Shown here: positions 36,243 to 45,890 of the stretch, piece after piece
Position numbering within the stretch: position 1 is the first letter of the stretch
Layout of the letters: every line of letters begins with the position of its first letter
Assembly: GCA_022647725.1 (NCBI GenBank)
Contig: JALCLG010000001.1
Coordinates: forward strand, 998,931-1,062,930
Length of the DNA stretch: 64,000 bases
Direction of reading: 5' to 3'
From: Bacilli bacterium
Lineage (GTDB): Bacteria; Bacillota_I; Bacilli_A; RFN20; CAG-288
The notes under the pieces: generated by a model
Seen by the model: only the letters and a program-made list of their open reading frames with translations
What the model was told of the DNA's origin: nothing
The model's database searches: none
Translations under genes and position numbers: made by a program

Positions 36243-38138
36243 ATGAAGAAAAAGAATCTTTACGTTCTGTTGATGGCTGCTGTGATGGCACTGACGGGCT
36301 GCAGCAAACCGACTTCGGTTGCTTCAGACAAGGCCAGCACGTCTACACCTTCCGCTGCTGTTTCCACGAGTAAATCCACGTCGCCGTCGACCAAGACCTC
36401 TCCGTCTGCTTCGGCGTCAGCCAGCACTTCTCCGGTCTCGGCCTCGACCAGTACGTCGGCTTCGACTTCGACCTCCACGTCGACCGTTGAACCCTTTGCT
36501 TATGCGGTGACCGGCGTTGATCTGCAGAGCGCCGAGGCTGTTGTCAACTTTGTTGTTACGGGAACTTTCACGGGCGACACCACAGCCATCACAGCCCCTG
36601 CCATCAAGGTCACGAGCACCAAGGATAATCTCGTCGGCACCATTGCCTTAGATAATACGGCTAAGACCTTCACCGCTACCGTGGATGTGACCGCCATGGC
36701 GGATACGGGGAAGCATGCCATCAAGCTTTACTTCGCTGCGGATTCGAAGGGCGATGAAATTACCAACTATGCAGGCGATATCACCAAGAAAATCAATGGT
36801 GCTTATACTGCAACCAAGCAGAAGATCTATGGCATGGATATTGATACTTGGGAAACAACAACCTATTTGAAGGTTACCTATACTTTAACGAATCTCTACA
36901 CGATTTCGGCCGTGGGACTCGCCCTTTCGAACAGTAAGCCTTACTTCAATGTCAACGGAACCTATGATGAGCATATGACGTTAGGAACGGATCCTGTTCC
37001 TTATGTCGCTATCACCAGCGATCAGCAGACCCAGGCTACCAAGGAATCCTTCAAAGCGGATATGACCATCGATACCACGGCCAGAACGTTCACTGCCAGC
37101 ATCGATTTATCGACGATGGTTGAATCTTCCTGGCATGATATTAAGTTGTATTTCAATGCAGCCGAGGATGCCGATGGCGGTGAGATCTCTTATTCGAAGC
37201 TTACCGATGACGAAAAGAATTCGACCGTGACCTATTCGGCTACCTCGACTCAGAACACCTTCAAATTCCAGCAATATGCGGATAACCTAAAGATTTCTGT
37301 CACGATTGCCGACAATAAAGTCACCTCCTATACGAACATCTTCATGGCGAAGGGAACCGATGGTGCGTATCTGCACTTGACCGGCACCAACACTCATGCG
37401 GATGGTTCATTCTTTGTCTCCGCCAATAATACGACTCTTGCCAGTGCTGCGGTTTCCACTGGCGGCACGTTCGATGCGGCTGTCCGTGTCGATAATGTTT
37501 TCTCAGAAACGATTACTCAGCTGGATATCCATTTCTCCTATACCAATGATGCCGGTGTTGCCATCAATGATGAGATCACGAACCTGAACCTTACCAACTA
37601 TCTGGATATGGCGGGTGTCTCCTATGGTGGTTCCAACTACGTCATTTGCCATGATACTTGGGATGATACCGCCAGTGGCGGCGTTGTCCATTACTATTAC
37701 AAGGTCAAGAAGAATCAGGATGGTTTCTCCATGGATACAGCTATTCTCAGCAAGGATGAAACTGATTCTGCCAATCCGAAGGCGATGCTCAATGTCCGGG
37801 GCACCATCAATGTCACCAATTCGATTACCTTAGGAACGGTGACGTTGAAGCTGGAAGGAACGGATGCGGACACCTATTCCATCCTGGCTGCCAACATTAC
37901 CGGCGATGGCTACCTCAATGCTACGATTGATATCACGGCAATGACCTCCACCACGGCTGTTACCGATACCGATGCCGGTGCCTTAGCCATCTACAACGAT
38001 ACCAGCAAGCTCAATAATTTCTGGCCGGGCGACTGGTCGCATGGCAATGATGTCAAATCCGTCACAGTCGGCTCCTACAAGTATGTCATCGGTGCCGGTC
38101 AGTTGGGTAAATACACTCTCGATAAGGTTGCTGCTTAG
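36243..38138 (+). CDS. Lipoprotein with four tandem Ig-like repeats
   Basis: 631 residues; start at ATG 36243, since GGAGG at 36231-36235 is too close to the ATG at 36237. Lipobox MALTGC (Cys20), a 60-residue Ser/Thr/Ala linker, then four diverged repeats of about 110-130 residues. Repeats one to three end in similar phrases: KHAIKLYFAADSKGDEI, WHDIKLYFNAAEDADGGEI and TQLDIHFSYTNDAGVAINDEI; the middle of each holds FTATVDVTAM-like strands. The fourth ends near the C-terminus. I do not recognise the repeat by name. First gene of the glycan locus, so probably a surface carbohydrate-binding or adhesion protein; that is inference. Confidence 0.7.
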   Translation: MKKKNLYVLLMAAVMALTGCSKPTSVASDKASTSTPSAAVSTSKSTSPSTKTSPSASASASTSPVSASTSTSASTSTSTSTVEPFAYAVTGVDLQSAEAVVNFVVTGTFTGDTTAITAPAIKVTSTKDNLVGTIALDNTAKTFTATVDVTAMADTGKHAIKLYFAADSKGDEITNYAGDITKKINGAYTATKQKIYGMDIDTWETTTYLKVTYTLTNLYTISAVGLALSNSKPYFNVNGTYDEHMTLGTDPVPYVAITSDQQTQATKESFKADMTIDTTARTFTASIDLSTMVESSWHDIKLYFNAAEDADGGEISYSKLTDDEKNSTVTYSATSTQNTFKFQQYADNLKISVTIADNKVTSYTNIFMAKGTDGAYLHLTGTNTHADGSFFVSANNTTLASAAVSTGGTFDAAVRVDNVFSETITQLDIHFSYTNDAGVAINDEITNLNLTNYLDMAGVSYGGSNYVICHDTWDDTASGGVVHYYYKVKKNQDGFSMDTAILSKDETDSANPKAMLNVRGTINVTNSITLGTVTLKLEGTDADTYSILAANITGDGYLNATIDITAMTSTTAVTDTDAGALAIYNDTSKLNNFWPGDWSHGNDVKSVTVGSYKYVIGAGQLGKYTLDKVAA

Positions 38139-38155
38139 TCTTTGTCTTTAATGAA

Positions 38156-38182
38156 GGGGCGGGCAAAGCCGCCCCTTCCTTT
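38156..38182 (+). terminator. Hairpin after the four-repeat lipoprotein
   Basis: GGGGCGG-GCAAAG-CCGCCCC followed by TTCCTTT. Probably a partial terminator that sets the lipoprotein level above the genes downstream. Confidence 0.6.
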
Positions 38183-38215
38183 GCCGATATGATAAAGTAA
38201 TAGAAAGGTTTTACT

Positions 38216-39556
38216 ATGGAAACACCTGAAGAAAAGAAACCGGAAACATCGTCTGATTTTCCGAAAAGCAAACGCAAAGTGAGCCGGCATGGTGAGCGAA
38301 CGCTCAAACGGGTCGGCTTAGGGATGGTCGGTTTAGGCGTGGTTACGGCCATTGTTTTGTTGGCCGTCATTCCTAATCTTCCCAAGAAGGCAACTGCCCA
38401 AAAGGAAACACTGACGGTGGAAGCTGAAAATTCCATCATCGTTGGTAAAGGCCAGGAGGGTCGGGAGCTGATTCAGAACAGCAATGAGCTATCCGGGCAT
38501 CTGGCCTCCAACAAATCCTATGTCGGTAACTTCGGCGTGGCTGGCAACAAACTGGTGATGGTCTACCAAGCGAAAGCGGATGGCAAAGTTAGCGTGGATT
38601 TCCGTTTGGCTAACACCATCAGCGGAACGACGACCTGTACGTTGGTCGATGCCATCAAGATCCTTTCCGGTGATATCACTGCCTATAAAGCCTACCTGGC
38701 CGATGCTACCGCAATGACAGGATTGAAAGAGCTCAGCCTGAAGAGCAAGACCTTGGCTTCACCCTGTGATGGCACCTATTACGATTCCTGGGCTTCCATA
38801 ACCTATTCTGGTGTTCCGGTCAAAGCCGGCCTCAATGTTTTTGCTATTGAAGCTTTGGCGGCCACGGGCGTACCCAACGTGGATTGTGTCAATGTCACCG
38901 GCTACGATCTCAGCGAACACAAACATACGATGGTTACCAAGACAACCAAAGAAGCTACCGATTATGAAACGGGCGACAGTGAAACTTATTGCAGTGACTG
39001 TCTGCTCAGCGAAGGCGAGATGGAGACTCCGGCTTTGGGTCACACCACGGACTGGGGTCAGTGCGAACGCTGCAAAGATTACTTCTATTACTATGAGGCC
39101 GAAAACGCCAAGGTCACCGGCAATGGCAGCGAACATGTTGCTACGGATGCCAAAGCTCATGCTGGCAAAGGTCTCGATTATCTGAACGGAAGTTCTAAAG
39201 TTACCTTTGCTGTTACGGCCAGCAAAGACATACCGGATATTACCTTAAGCTTCGCTTTTGTCTCCAACCAATCCTATCAGTCAGGAAGCAGTTGGTATCA
39301 GGATAATATGACCATATCTCATGCTAAGAAGACAGTTCTCATCAGCTTCAATGGTGTTGATCAGACCTATGACGATGTTTCTTTGACAGGCTCCCACAGT
39401 TCGGATTGGTGGAGTCATACCGGCTTTGTGAAGATAACTTTGACGCTGGTATCCGGCGTCAATACCATCGTAGTCTCTTCTCCCAACAACACCTTCCCGA
39501 ACTTTGATTATCTGCAGTTCCTCAATGTTCCTACCGATGTTTCGCTGACAAAATAA
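38216..39556 (+). CDS. Membrane-anchored protein with two carbohydrate-binding-module-like domains
   Basis: 446 residues. Charged cytosolic N-terminus, one membrane segment (about 38-60), then a beta-sandwich domain starting LTVEAENSIIVGKGQEG and a second starting YYEAENAKVTGNGSEH. The AEN opening is typical of CBM6/CBM35-type modules. Between them (about 235-290) is a spacer with HKHTMVTK, YCSDC, ETPALGH and QCERCKDY, the pattern of small Cys/His repeats that often separate surface domains. No catalytic domain. Likely binds the glycan attacked by the GH3 and GH30 enzymes that follow in the same direction. Confidence 0.68.
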   Translation: METPEEKKPETSSDFPKSKRKVSRHGERTLKRVGLGMVGLGVVTAIVLLAVIPNLPKKATAQKETLTVEAENSIIVGKGQEGRELIQNSNELSGHLASNKSYVGNFGVAGNKLVMVYQAKADGKVSVDFRLANTISGTTTCTLVDAIKILSGDITAYKAYLADATAMTGLKELSLKSKTLASPCDGTYYDSWASITYSGVPVKAGLNVFAIEALAATGVPNVDCVNVTGYDLSEHKHTMVTKTTKEATDYETGDSETYCSDCLLSEGEMETPALGHTTDWGQCERCKDYFYYYEAENAKVTGNGSEHVATDAKAHAGKGLDYLNGSSKVTFAVTASKDIPDITLSFAFVSNQSYQSGSSWYQDNMTISHAKKTVLISFNGVDQTYDDVSLTGSHSSDWWSHTGFVKITLTLVSGVNTIVVSSPNNTFPNFDYLQFLNVPTDVSLTK

Positions 39557-39568
39557 GGATTCCTAACC

Positions 39569-42500
39569 ATGAACAAGAAAAAGCAAATCCGTCAAAACAG
39601 TCCTCGTCTTCGCAAAGGCATTGTGATCAGCTGGGGCGCCGGTTCTATTATCGCCATTGCCGCCTTAGTCGTTGTGCAGATTCTGACGACGACCAAATAC
39701 AACAGCATCTTACGTCAGTACTTCGGCGAGGATCCGTCGACTACCGTTACCAATGAAGCCAGCGAAGGTCTGGATCTGAACTATTATTCCTCCGCTTATG
39801 ATTCCAAAGCCAAGCTGAAGTCCCATGAAGATGATCTTTGCACCCAGATTGGTCAGGAAGGTGCCGTGCTGCTGAAGAACGATAAGTCGCTTCCTTTAGC
39901 TGGCGGAACCAAGATTTCCTTCTTCTCTGAGTCCTCCGTTGATCCTGTTTACGGCGGTGCAGGTTCCGGTGGTTCTTCTTCGGCGGATTCTATCTCCCTT
40001 AAAGATGCCTTTACGACAGCTGGCTTCTCCGTCAATACTACCCTTTGGGACTTCTATGACACCGGTGCCGGCTCTAAATACCGTCGCAGCCATGTCACCT
40101 ATTATGATGGCGGCGAGGATTGGGCCATCAATGAATGTCCCTTAAGCCAGATGAGTTCTGTGTTGCCTTCGGCAACGGGAACAACCCCAGTCTTTGTCTT
40201 TGCCAGATCAGCGGGTGAAGGCCGTGACTTGGCCCGGAACATGTATTCCTGGACGAAGAACAGCGACGACCAAAAGAAACACTATCTGGAACCCAATTCC
40301 GACGAACTGGCAATTTTGAAGTATCTTAATGATAATTTCTCCAACGTGATTGTCTTAGCCAACACCGACAACGTGATGGAGATGGGTTGGATCAAGGATT
40401 ATCCCAATATCAAATCGCTGATCTATATGTCGGGCGTTGGGACGACAGGCTTCAAAGGCTTAGCCAATCTCTTTGCTGGCACGGCCTCTTTCTCAGGCAA
40501 GCTGGCCGATACGATGGCTTTTGATGATTTCTCTTCGCCGGCTATGCAGAACATGGGCGACTATGAATGGGGAAATTCCGGTTATTACTATGTCAACTAT
40601 GAGGAAGGCATCTACGTGGGCTATAAGTATTATGAGACCCGTTACGAGGATGCCGTCTTAGGAACCGGCAATGCCGGCGACTATGCTTATGATACGACGG
40701 TACAATATCCTTTCGGATATGGCCTTTCCTATACCACGTTCAGTTACTCCGATTACAGTCTGGTAGACAATAAAGACGGTACTTTGACAGCCAGTGTCAC
40801 GGTCACCAATACCGGCAGTGTCAGCGGCAAAGAGAGCGTGGAATTCTACTTGTCTTCTCCTTATACGGACTACGATATCCAAAACAAGGTTGAGAAAGCT
40901 GCTGTGGATCTGGTCGGCTTTGCCAAAACAGGTGAGTTGGCCTCAGGAGCACAGGAAAAAGTTACCGTTACCCTGCCTTTAAGCGACTTCAAAGCCTACG
41001 ACTATACTACTGCCAAGACCTATATCATGGATGCCGGTGATTATTATGTTACAGCCGCGCAGAATTCGCATGCTGCCGTCAACAATATTCTTTTAGCTAA
41101 AAAACAAGATGGCAAATCTGTCGACGAAGCCAAAATGAGTGGTGATGCCGGCAATGCAGCCCTGGTTGGCAAGTATACTCAGGCCGCCTTTGATGGAACC
41201 ACTTATGCGGTGGATAGCATCACCGGCACGAGTGTCACTAATCAGTTTGATTTTGCTTCACTGGCTGATTCGAAGTATCTGACACGAAACGACTGGACCG
41301 GAACTTTCCCGGCCATCTATGGTACTCCCTCCGATAAGGTCTCCGGCTATTCTGAGCGAGCCAACAAGGCCGATGGCAAAGGCTATACCTATACCCATGA
41401 TGCCTCTGCGGAACTGATTGCCAAACTCGATAGCAAGGATTCCCTCAATCCGAATGCCACGTCGGATGTTAAAGCGCGGTATGGCGAAAACAACAATCTA
41501 CAGTTGATTGACCTTCGGGGTGCTAGTTATGACGATTCCCGTTGGAATGATCTGATTGCGGAAATGTCCAGCAATGAAATCGGCACTTTAATCGGTGTCT
41601 CCGGCTTCAGAACCGCGGCTGCTGATTCCATCAGCAAGCCGACCTGCGAGGATCATGATGGTCCTCAGGGCCTCAATGATATCGTCTCCAAGGCGATTAT
41701 CGGTTATTCTTTCCCGACGGAAACCCTGATGGCAATGACTTGGAACAAAGATATCCTCAAGGATGTCGGTGCCTGCATTGGCGAAGATGGTCTGGTGCAT
41801 TCGATTCCGGGCTGGTATGCTCCGGCCATGGATATCCATCGTACCCCTTTTGCCGGCCGTAACTTCGAATATTATTCCGAGGATGACTATCTTTCCGGAA
41901 CCCTCGGCAAGGTTGAGATTGCCGGAGCTGCCGAAAAAGGTATGTATGCTTTTGTGAAGCATTTTGCCCTCAACGATCAGGAAAACCATCGCTCCGGTGT
42001 CTCTACCTGGTCGAATGAGCAAGCCATCCGTGAAGTCTATTTGCACGCTTTCGAACTGGCTATGAAGAACGATCCAATGGATGTCTCCTATTATTCCGTT
42101 GATGAACAGGGCAACTATAACCTGACAACGGCCAAGCTCAATCCGGCTCGGGCTGTGATGACTTCCATGAACCGTATCGGTGCGACCTGGTCGGGTGGCA
42201 ATTATGCCCTGATTACCAAGGTTCTGAAGCAGGAATGGGGCTTTAGCGGCATCATTGAGACCGATTACACTCAGACGACCGACTATATGGATCCGACCCA
42301 ATTGATCCAGGCAGGTGGCAGCTGCGTTCTTTCAACGGTCTGCCCAGTCTATAAGATCAGTGACAGTCAATATGGTTATGCGCGGGAAGCCGTCAAAGGC
42401 ATTCTCTATTGTGTCGCCAACTCGGTTGCCATGAACGGCTTAGTGCATGGCACGATTGTCATCCGCGGGTTTGCTCATTACCGCTATATCACTATCCCAC

Positions 42501-42982
42501 TGGAAATTGTCCTTGGCCTAATTGCCCTGGCTGGCCTTCTTGTCATTGCCTTTGAACTGCTTCGCTTCTTCCACAAACGTCAGCTGATTACCCGCCATGG
42601 CGGCGCTCTCAAGGATTCGTCCTTGGTCTATGTGACGGCCGATCCTTCAATAGCCAAGCCTACCCTAGAGGATTTCAACAATGCTTATGGCAAGCTTTAC
42701 CAGGCTGATTCGGAAGGGATTGCTTCCCTGCTGAAGCTTTATGATCTGAGAGGCGCCACCGCCAAAGCCGAGAAAGAAGCTATGGTAAAGCGTTATCTCG
42801 CCAATCCATCGTGCTATGATACCGCCTTGCAGACCTATCAGAGACTCTCGATTGTTAACCGTTTCAAGGTCGACAAAGATGCGATTGACAGCATGAAGAT
42901 GTTGGCTTCCCTGATCCGCCGGAATGTTCCGGATGCCTATCTCGTCAGTCGCTGCCCGCAGTCTCAGAATAAGCAAGCTTAA
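39569..42982 (+). CDS. Domain-swapped GH3 glycoside hydrolase, membrane-anchored at both ends
   Basis: 1137 residues. Membrane segment at about 17-41. Next comes the GH3 C-terminal sandwich (GQEGAVLLKNDKSLPL, EGIYVGYKYYETRY), then the fibronectin-III-like domain (YPFGYGLSYTTF), and only then the GH3 N-terminal barrel (about 660-935) with KHFALNDQENHR and the nucleophile Asp899 in GFSGIIETDYTQ. This reversed order is known from some rumen beta-glucosidases. A second membrane segment (973-998) is followed by a charged helical tail of about 139 residues, which should be cytosolic. Probably a beta-glucosidase or related exo-glycosidase at the cell surface; exact linkage unknown. 12 bp after the binding-module gene, with GH30 29 bp behind. 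Confidence 0.82.
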   Translation: MNKKKQIRQNSPRLRKGIVISWGAGSIIAIAALVVVQILTTTKYNSILRQYFGEDPSTTVTNEASEGLDLNYYSSAYDSKAKLKSHEDDLCTQIGQEGAVLLKNDKSLPLAGGTKISFFSESSVDPVYGGAGSGGSSSADSISLKDAFTTAGFSVNTTLWDFYDTGAGSKYRRSHVTYYDGGEDWAINECPLSQMSSVLPSATGTTPVFVFARSAGEGRDLARNMYSWTKNSDDQKKHYLEPNSDELAILKYLNDNFSNVIVLANTDNVMEMGWIKDYPNIKSLIYMSGVGTTGFKGLANLFAGTASFSGKLADTMAFDDFSSPAMQNMGDYEWGNSGYYYVNYEEGIYVGYKYYETRYEDAVLGTGNAGDYAYDTTVQYPFGYGLSYTTFSYSDYSLVDNKDGTLTASVTVTNTGSVSGKESVEFYLSSPYTDYDIQNKVEKAAVDLVGFAKTGELASGAQEKVTVTLPLSDFKAYDYTTAKTYIMDAGDYYVTAAQNSHAAVNNILLAKKQDGKSVDEAKMSGDAGNAALVGKYTQAAFDGTTYAVDSITGTSVTNQFDFASLADSKYLTRNDWTGTFPAIYGTPSDKVSGYSERANKADGKGYTYTHDASAELIAKLDSKDSLNPNATSDVKARYGENNNLQLIDLRGASYDDSRWNDLIAEMSSNEIGTLIGVSGFRTAAADSISKPTCEDHDGPQGLNDIVSKAIIGYSFPTETLMAMTWNKDILKDVGACIGEDGLVHSIPGWYAPAMDIHRTPFAGRNFEYYSEDDYLSGTLGKVEIAGAAEKGMYAFVKHFALNDQENHRSGVSTWSNEQAIREVYLHAFELAMKNDPMDVSYYSVDEQGNYNLTTAKLNPARAVMTSMNRIGATWSGGNYALITKVLKQEWGFSGIIETDYTQTTDYMDPTQLIQAGGSCVLSTVCPVYKISDSQYGYAREAVKGILYCVANSVAMNGLVHGTIVIRGFAHYRYITIPLEIVLGLIALAGLLVIAFELLRFFHKRQLITRHGGALKDSSLVYVTADPSIAKPTLEDFNNAYGKLYQADSEGIASLLKLYDLRGATAKAEKEAMVKRYLANPSCYDTALQTYQRLSIVNRFKVDKDAIDSMKMLASLIRRNVPDAYLVSRCPQSQNKQA

Positions 42983-43010
42983 TTGCCGTTTGCGAGTAGA
43001 ATATCCTTAC

Positions 43011-44558
43011 ATGAACAATTCCGTCAGGAAAAGAAGTCTGCTTATCGCTGCCTTGTCTCTGGTGCTCTTTTCCTGTCGGAAGACCGCCTCTTCGGTCGTC
43101 TCTTCTGTCTCTTTGACTTCTTTGCCCACCACGACCTCCGCTTCCGTCTCTTATCAGGCGGAAGCTTTTCTGACCGATGAAACCCATCGGTTGGAGCAGC
43201 AGACGGATCCGGTTTTCGCAGCCACATCATCGCAAGCCCAGGTCAAGCTTTCTGCGGACGGGTCCGGCGTAGCCTTTGAAGGCGCCGGGGCCGCCATGAC
43301 GCATTCCTCTGCCAAACTTCTGGAGAGTCTCCCGGCTGCCCAAAAAGCAGCTGCCTTTGCCTCTCTTTTCGGACCTGAGGAAGGTCGCTTCTCCTGTGTC
43401 CGGATTCCGTTAGGGACCTCGGATTACACTTATACGGATTCTTTCTATACCTTTGATGATATTGCCTCGGGTAAGGATTATGACCTCACGTCTTTCTCGT
43501 TAGGGGAAGACCTGACGTATCTGATTCCGGCCTTGAAGGATGCGCTTAGCGTCAATCCCAGTCTCACCTTCATTGCCGCTCCCTGGAGTGCCCCGGCCTG
43601 GATGAAAGACACCAACTCCCTGATCGGAGGAAGCCTGGTCAGCAACAGCGATGGCACCAATTCCCAGGAGGAAATCAGTTATTCCTCCTATCTGGTCAAG
43701 GCCGTGGAGGCTTTCCAGAAACAGGGCATTACGATTTCTTACCTTTCTCTCGAGAATGAGCCGACGGATTTTGGCGGTTCCATCAGCTATCCGAATATGT
43801 ATGTCCCTGCTGCTCAGTGGAAACGGGTGGCCAAGAGCGTCGGTTATCAGCTGAAAGCCATGAATCTCCCCACCAAGATCCTCGCCTATGATCACAACAT
43901 TGGTGATAGTGGTGATAATGCTTTCTATAAAAGCTACGCGGATTTGGTTGAAAATGATTCTACCTTGTCTTCCTATGTCGCTGGTTTTGCTATCCACTGC
44001 TATTCGGGCAGCTGGACCACGGCTGGTGTCAGTTATCTTGCACAGCAAAAGACCCGCTTCCCTGACAAGAAATTTTTCATTACGGAGATCACGGAGCATT
44101 CCGGAAGCGGAACGGCTTATGGTCCTCGGCTGGACTGGTCGCTAAGTCACGTTGTTCTGGACCCGTTGAAGAGCGGTGCCTCGGGTGTCCTCTACTGGAA
44201 TCTTCTTCTGACGGATCAGGGGCAGCCGACCAAGAATCCTTCCATCTGCTATGGGTTGTTAAGCAAAAGCGGGGACAACCTTAGTAAGACCCCGGCCTTT
44301 GACAGCTTAAGCCAGGTCTCTCATTTCCTCTATCCCATTAATGGCAAAGCACCGAGCCAGGTCTCCCTTTCTCTTCCCAGGGAGCTTAGCGCCCTTCATG
44401 GGGTTGGGTATCTCCGGGGCGATGACAGCTATGTTGTCTCCCTATTGAATGCCGGGGATACGGCGATTCACGTTGACCTTTCCTTCCAAGCCAAATACCT
44501 ACCGCTCTCGTTAGGGGCCAGTCAGGCGTGGGTGGTTCTGATCAGTCCTGAGGCTTAG
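43011..44558 (+). CDS. GH30 family glycoside hydrolase, lipoprotein
   Basis: 515 residues from the ATG at 43011. Lipobox LVLFSC (Cys22). The GH30 TIM barrel shows GFEGAGAAMTHSSA-like opening, APWSAPAWMKDT, acid/base Glu250 in SLENEPTD and nucleophile Glu359 in FFITEITEHSG, then the side beta-domain. GH30 members include glucosylceramidases, endo-beta-1,6-glucanases and xylanases; the first two are most like this sequence, and pairing with a GH3 enzyme fits breakdown of a beta-glucan or beta-glucoside to glucose. Anchored on the outer face of the membrane. No strong ribosome binding site, so translation may depend on the GH3 gene 28 bp upstream. Confidence 0.85.
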   Translation: MNNSVRKRSLLIAALSLVLFSCRKTASSVVSSVSLTSLPTTTSASVSYQAEAFLTDETHRLEQQTDPVFAATSSQAQVKLSADGSGVAFEGAGAAMTHSSAKLLESLPAAQKAAAFASLFGPEEGRFSCVRIPLGTSDYTYTDSFYTFDDIASGKDYDLTSFSLGEDLTYLIPALKDALSVNPSLTFIAAPWSAPAWMKDTNSLIGGSLVSNSDGTNSQEEISYSSYLVKAVEAFQKQGITISYLSLENEPTDFGGSISYPNMYVPAAQWKRVAKSVGYQLKAMNLPTKILAYDHNIGDSGDNAFYKSYADLVENDSTLSSYVAGFAIHCYSGSWTTAGVSYLAQQKTRFPDKKFFITEITEHSGSGTAYGPRLDWSLSHVVLDPLKSGASGVLYWNLLLTDQGQPTKNPSICYGLLSKSGDNLSKTPAFDSLSQVSHFLYPINGKAPSQVSLSLPRELSALHGVGYLRGDDSYVVSLLNAGDTAIHVDLSFQAKYLPLSLGASQAWVVLISPEA

Positions 44559-44572
44559 GCCTGAGGACTGTT
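44543..44572 (+). terminator. Terminator of the glycan locus
   Basis: CAGTCCT-G-AGGC hairpin closing on GCCT-G-AGGACTG with a TTAG loop, followed by TTTTTATTT. The T-run reaches the stop codon of the convergent sensor kinase gene. Confidence 0.82.
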
Positions 44573-44573
44573 T

Positions 44574-45890
44574 TTATTTGGATTCCGGATTCGGGAAAAG
44601 AATGGAAAGACGGAAGATACCGTTGGAGCTGTCGATGGAAAGGCTTCCTTGGTAATGTTCAACAATTGCCCGGATGGATTTCATGCCGAAGCCATGATAG
44701 CGGTCATCGCCTTTGGTAGAGATAGGAAGCCCGTCTTTGAAGGAAAGGCTGCCAGCATACGGATTCTCTTCGTAGGCACTGATTCCTAATGGCGTCTTCC
44801 GGACTTTCAGGGAGATGCTCTTTCCGTTGGGATCGTTGTTCCTGACGACGGATTCAATGGCATTGTCGAGGATGTTTCCGAACAGGGAGTAAATATCCGG
44901 TTCTTTCATGAAATCCAGAGCACTGCCATTGGCAATGCAGGTGAAGGCAATGCCATCCTTGGCACAAAGCAAAGCCTTTTCCTGGATGCTGACATCCAAG
45001 GAGGCATTGCCGGTCTTGATACGGGTATCGTAGATTCGGGTGGCATCTTCAATGTTCTTCAGTTCTTCCGGAGAAATGGTCTGGTGGGTTGTCTGCAAGG
45101 CCCGGATCTGGTGTCGGAGATCGTGGCATTTGATGTTGATGAGATCCACGGTCTGGCGGTTGAGGGCATACTGCTTCTCTTCCTCGTGACGGATCTGATT
45201 GATTTCCGTAATCTCCTGCTGGAGATTGGTCTCATGAATCAGACCGAAAAGCAGGTAGAGAATCATACCCGAGGAGAAGAAGTTGAAAACAAAATTTGTA
45301 TATTTCAAAGGCATCGCATCATTGACAACCTTTGTTTCCAAGACAAAAATGTTGAGAACAACATTGATGACGAGTGCCACGCCGGCAATGATGATGACCT
45401 GGGCGGAAGGGAGCACCACTTCCGGATATTTCCAGGTCCGCTTCAATAGAGAGATGAAGAAGGGAGCGACCAAGAGGCAGGCACCGATGGTAATGACTAC
45501 CCAGATCCAGGAGAAACCCGTATCCAGGTCGGGATTCAGCTGATAGACAATCGTCAGCGTCAGTTCCCAGACCAGATAGATCAGATGGCGGAGAGTATAC
45601 GCGACAATAGCCAGAAACAGCACGGAGGTGGTATGGAGATGATAGGAAAAGCATAAGGCCGCAATCTCAAAGCCAAACAGCACGAAATAATTGATGGCGT
45701 TGTTGGCAATGACATTTCCGAGATTCAGGGAACGGAGGGGGAAGGCTAAGCCGATCAGCACGATACAGGCACCTATCATCCGTCCATAGAAATGGCTCCG
45801 CCGGGGAAGCTTCCAAGCAAAAAGATAGGAAAAGAAGAGCAGTTCGGCCTCCGATAGCATATTGGTATAGTTCGTAAAAGTAATGGTCAT
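44574..45890 (-). CDS. GHKL sensor histidine kinase (AgrC-like)
   Basis: 438 residues. Six or seven membrane segments in the first about 220 residues, a short coiled stretch, then the phosphoacceptor region NIKCHDLRHQIRAL and a GHKL ATPase domain (GNILDNAIESV, GFGMKSI). This is the AgrC/ComD-type peptide-sensing kinase layout. It pairs with the LytTR regulator immediately upstream, 4-bp ATGA overlap. No agrB, agrD or other peptide gene is nearby, so the signal is unknown. Confidence 0.88.
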   Translation of the reverse strand: MTITFTNYTNMLSEAELLFFSYLFAWKLPRRSHFYGRMIGACIVLIGLAFPLRSLNLGNVIANNAINYFVLFGFEIAALCFSYHLHTTSVLFLAIVAYTLRHLIYLVWELTLTIVYQLNPDLDTGFSWIWVVITIGACLLVAPFFISLLKRTWKYPEVVLPSAQVIIIAGVALVINVVLNIFVLETKVVNDAMPLKYTNFVFNFFSSGMILYLLFGLIHETNLQQEITEINQIRHEEEKQYALNRQTVDLINIKCHDLRHQIRALQTTHQTISPEELKNIEDATRIYDTRIKTGNASLDVSIQEKALLCAKDGIAFTCIANGSALDFMKEPDIYSLFGNILDNAIESVVRNNDPNGKSISLKVRKTPLGISAYEENPYAGSLSFKDGLPISTKGDDRYHGFGMKSIRAIVEHYQGSLSIDSSNGIFRLSILFPNPESK

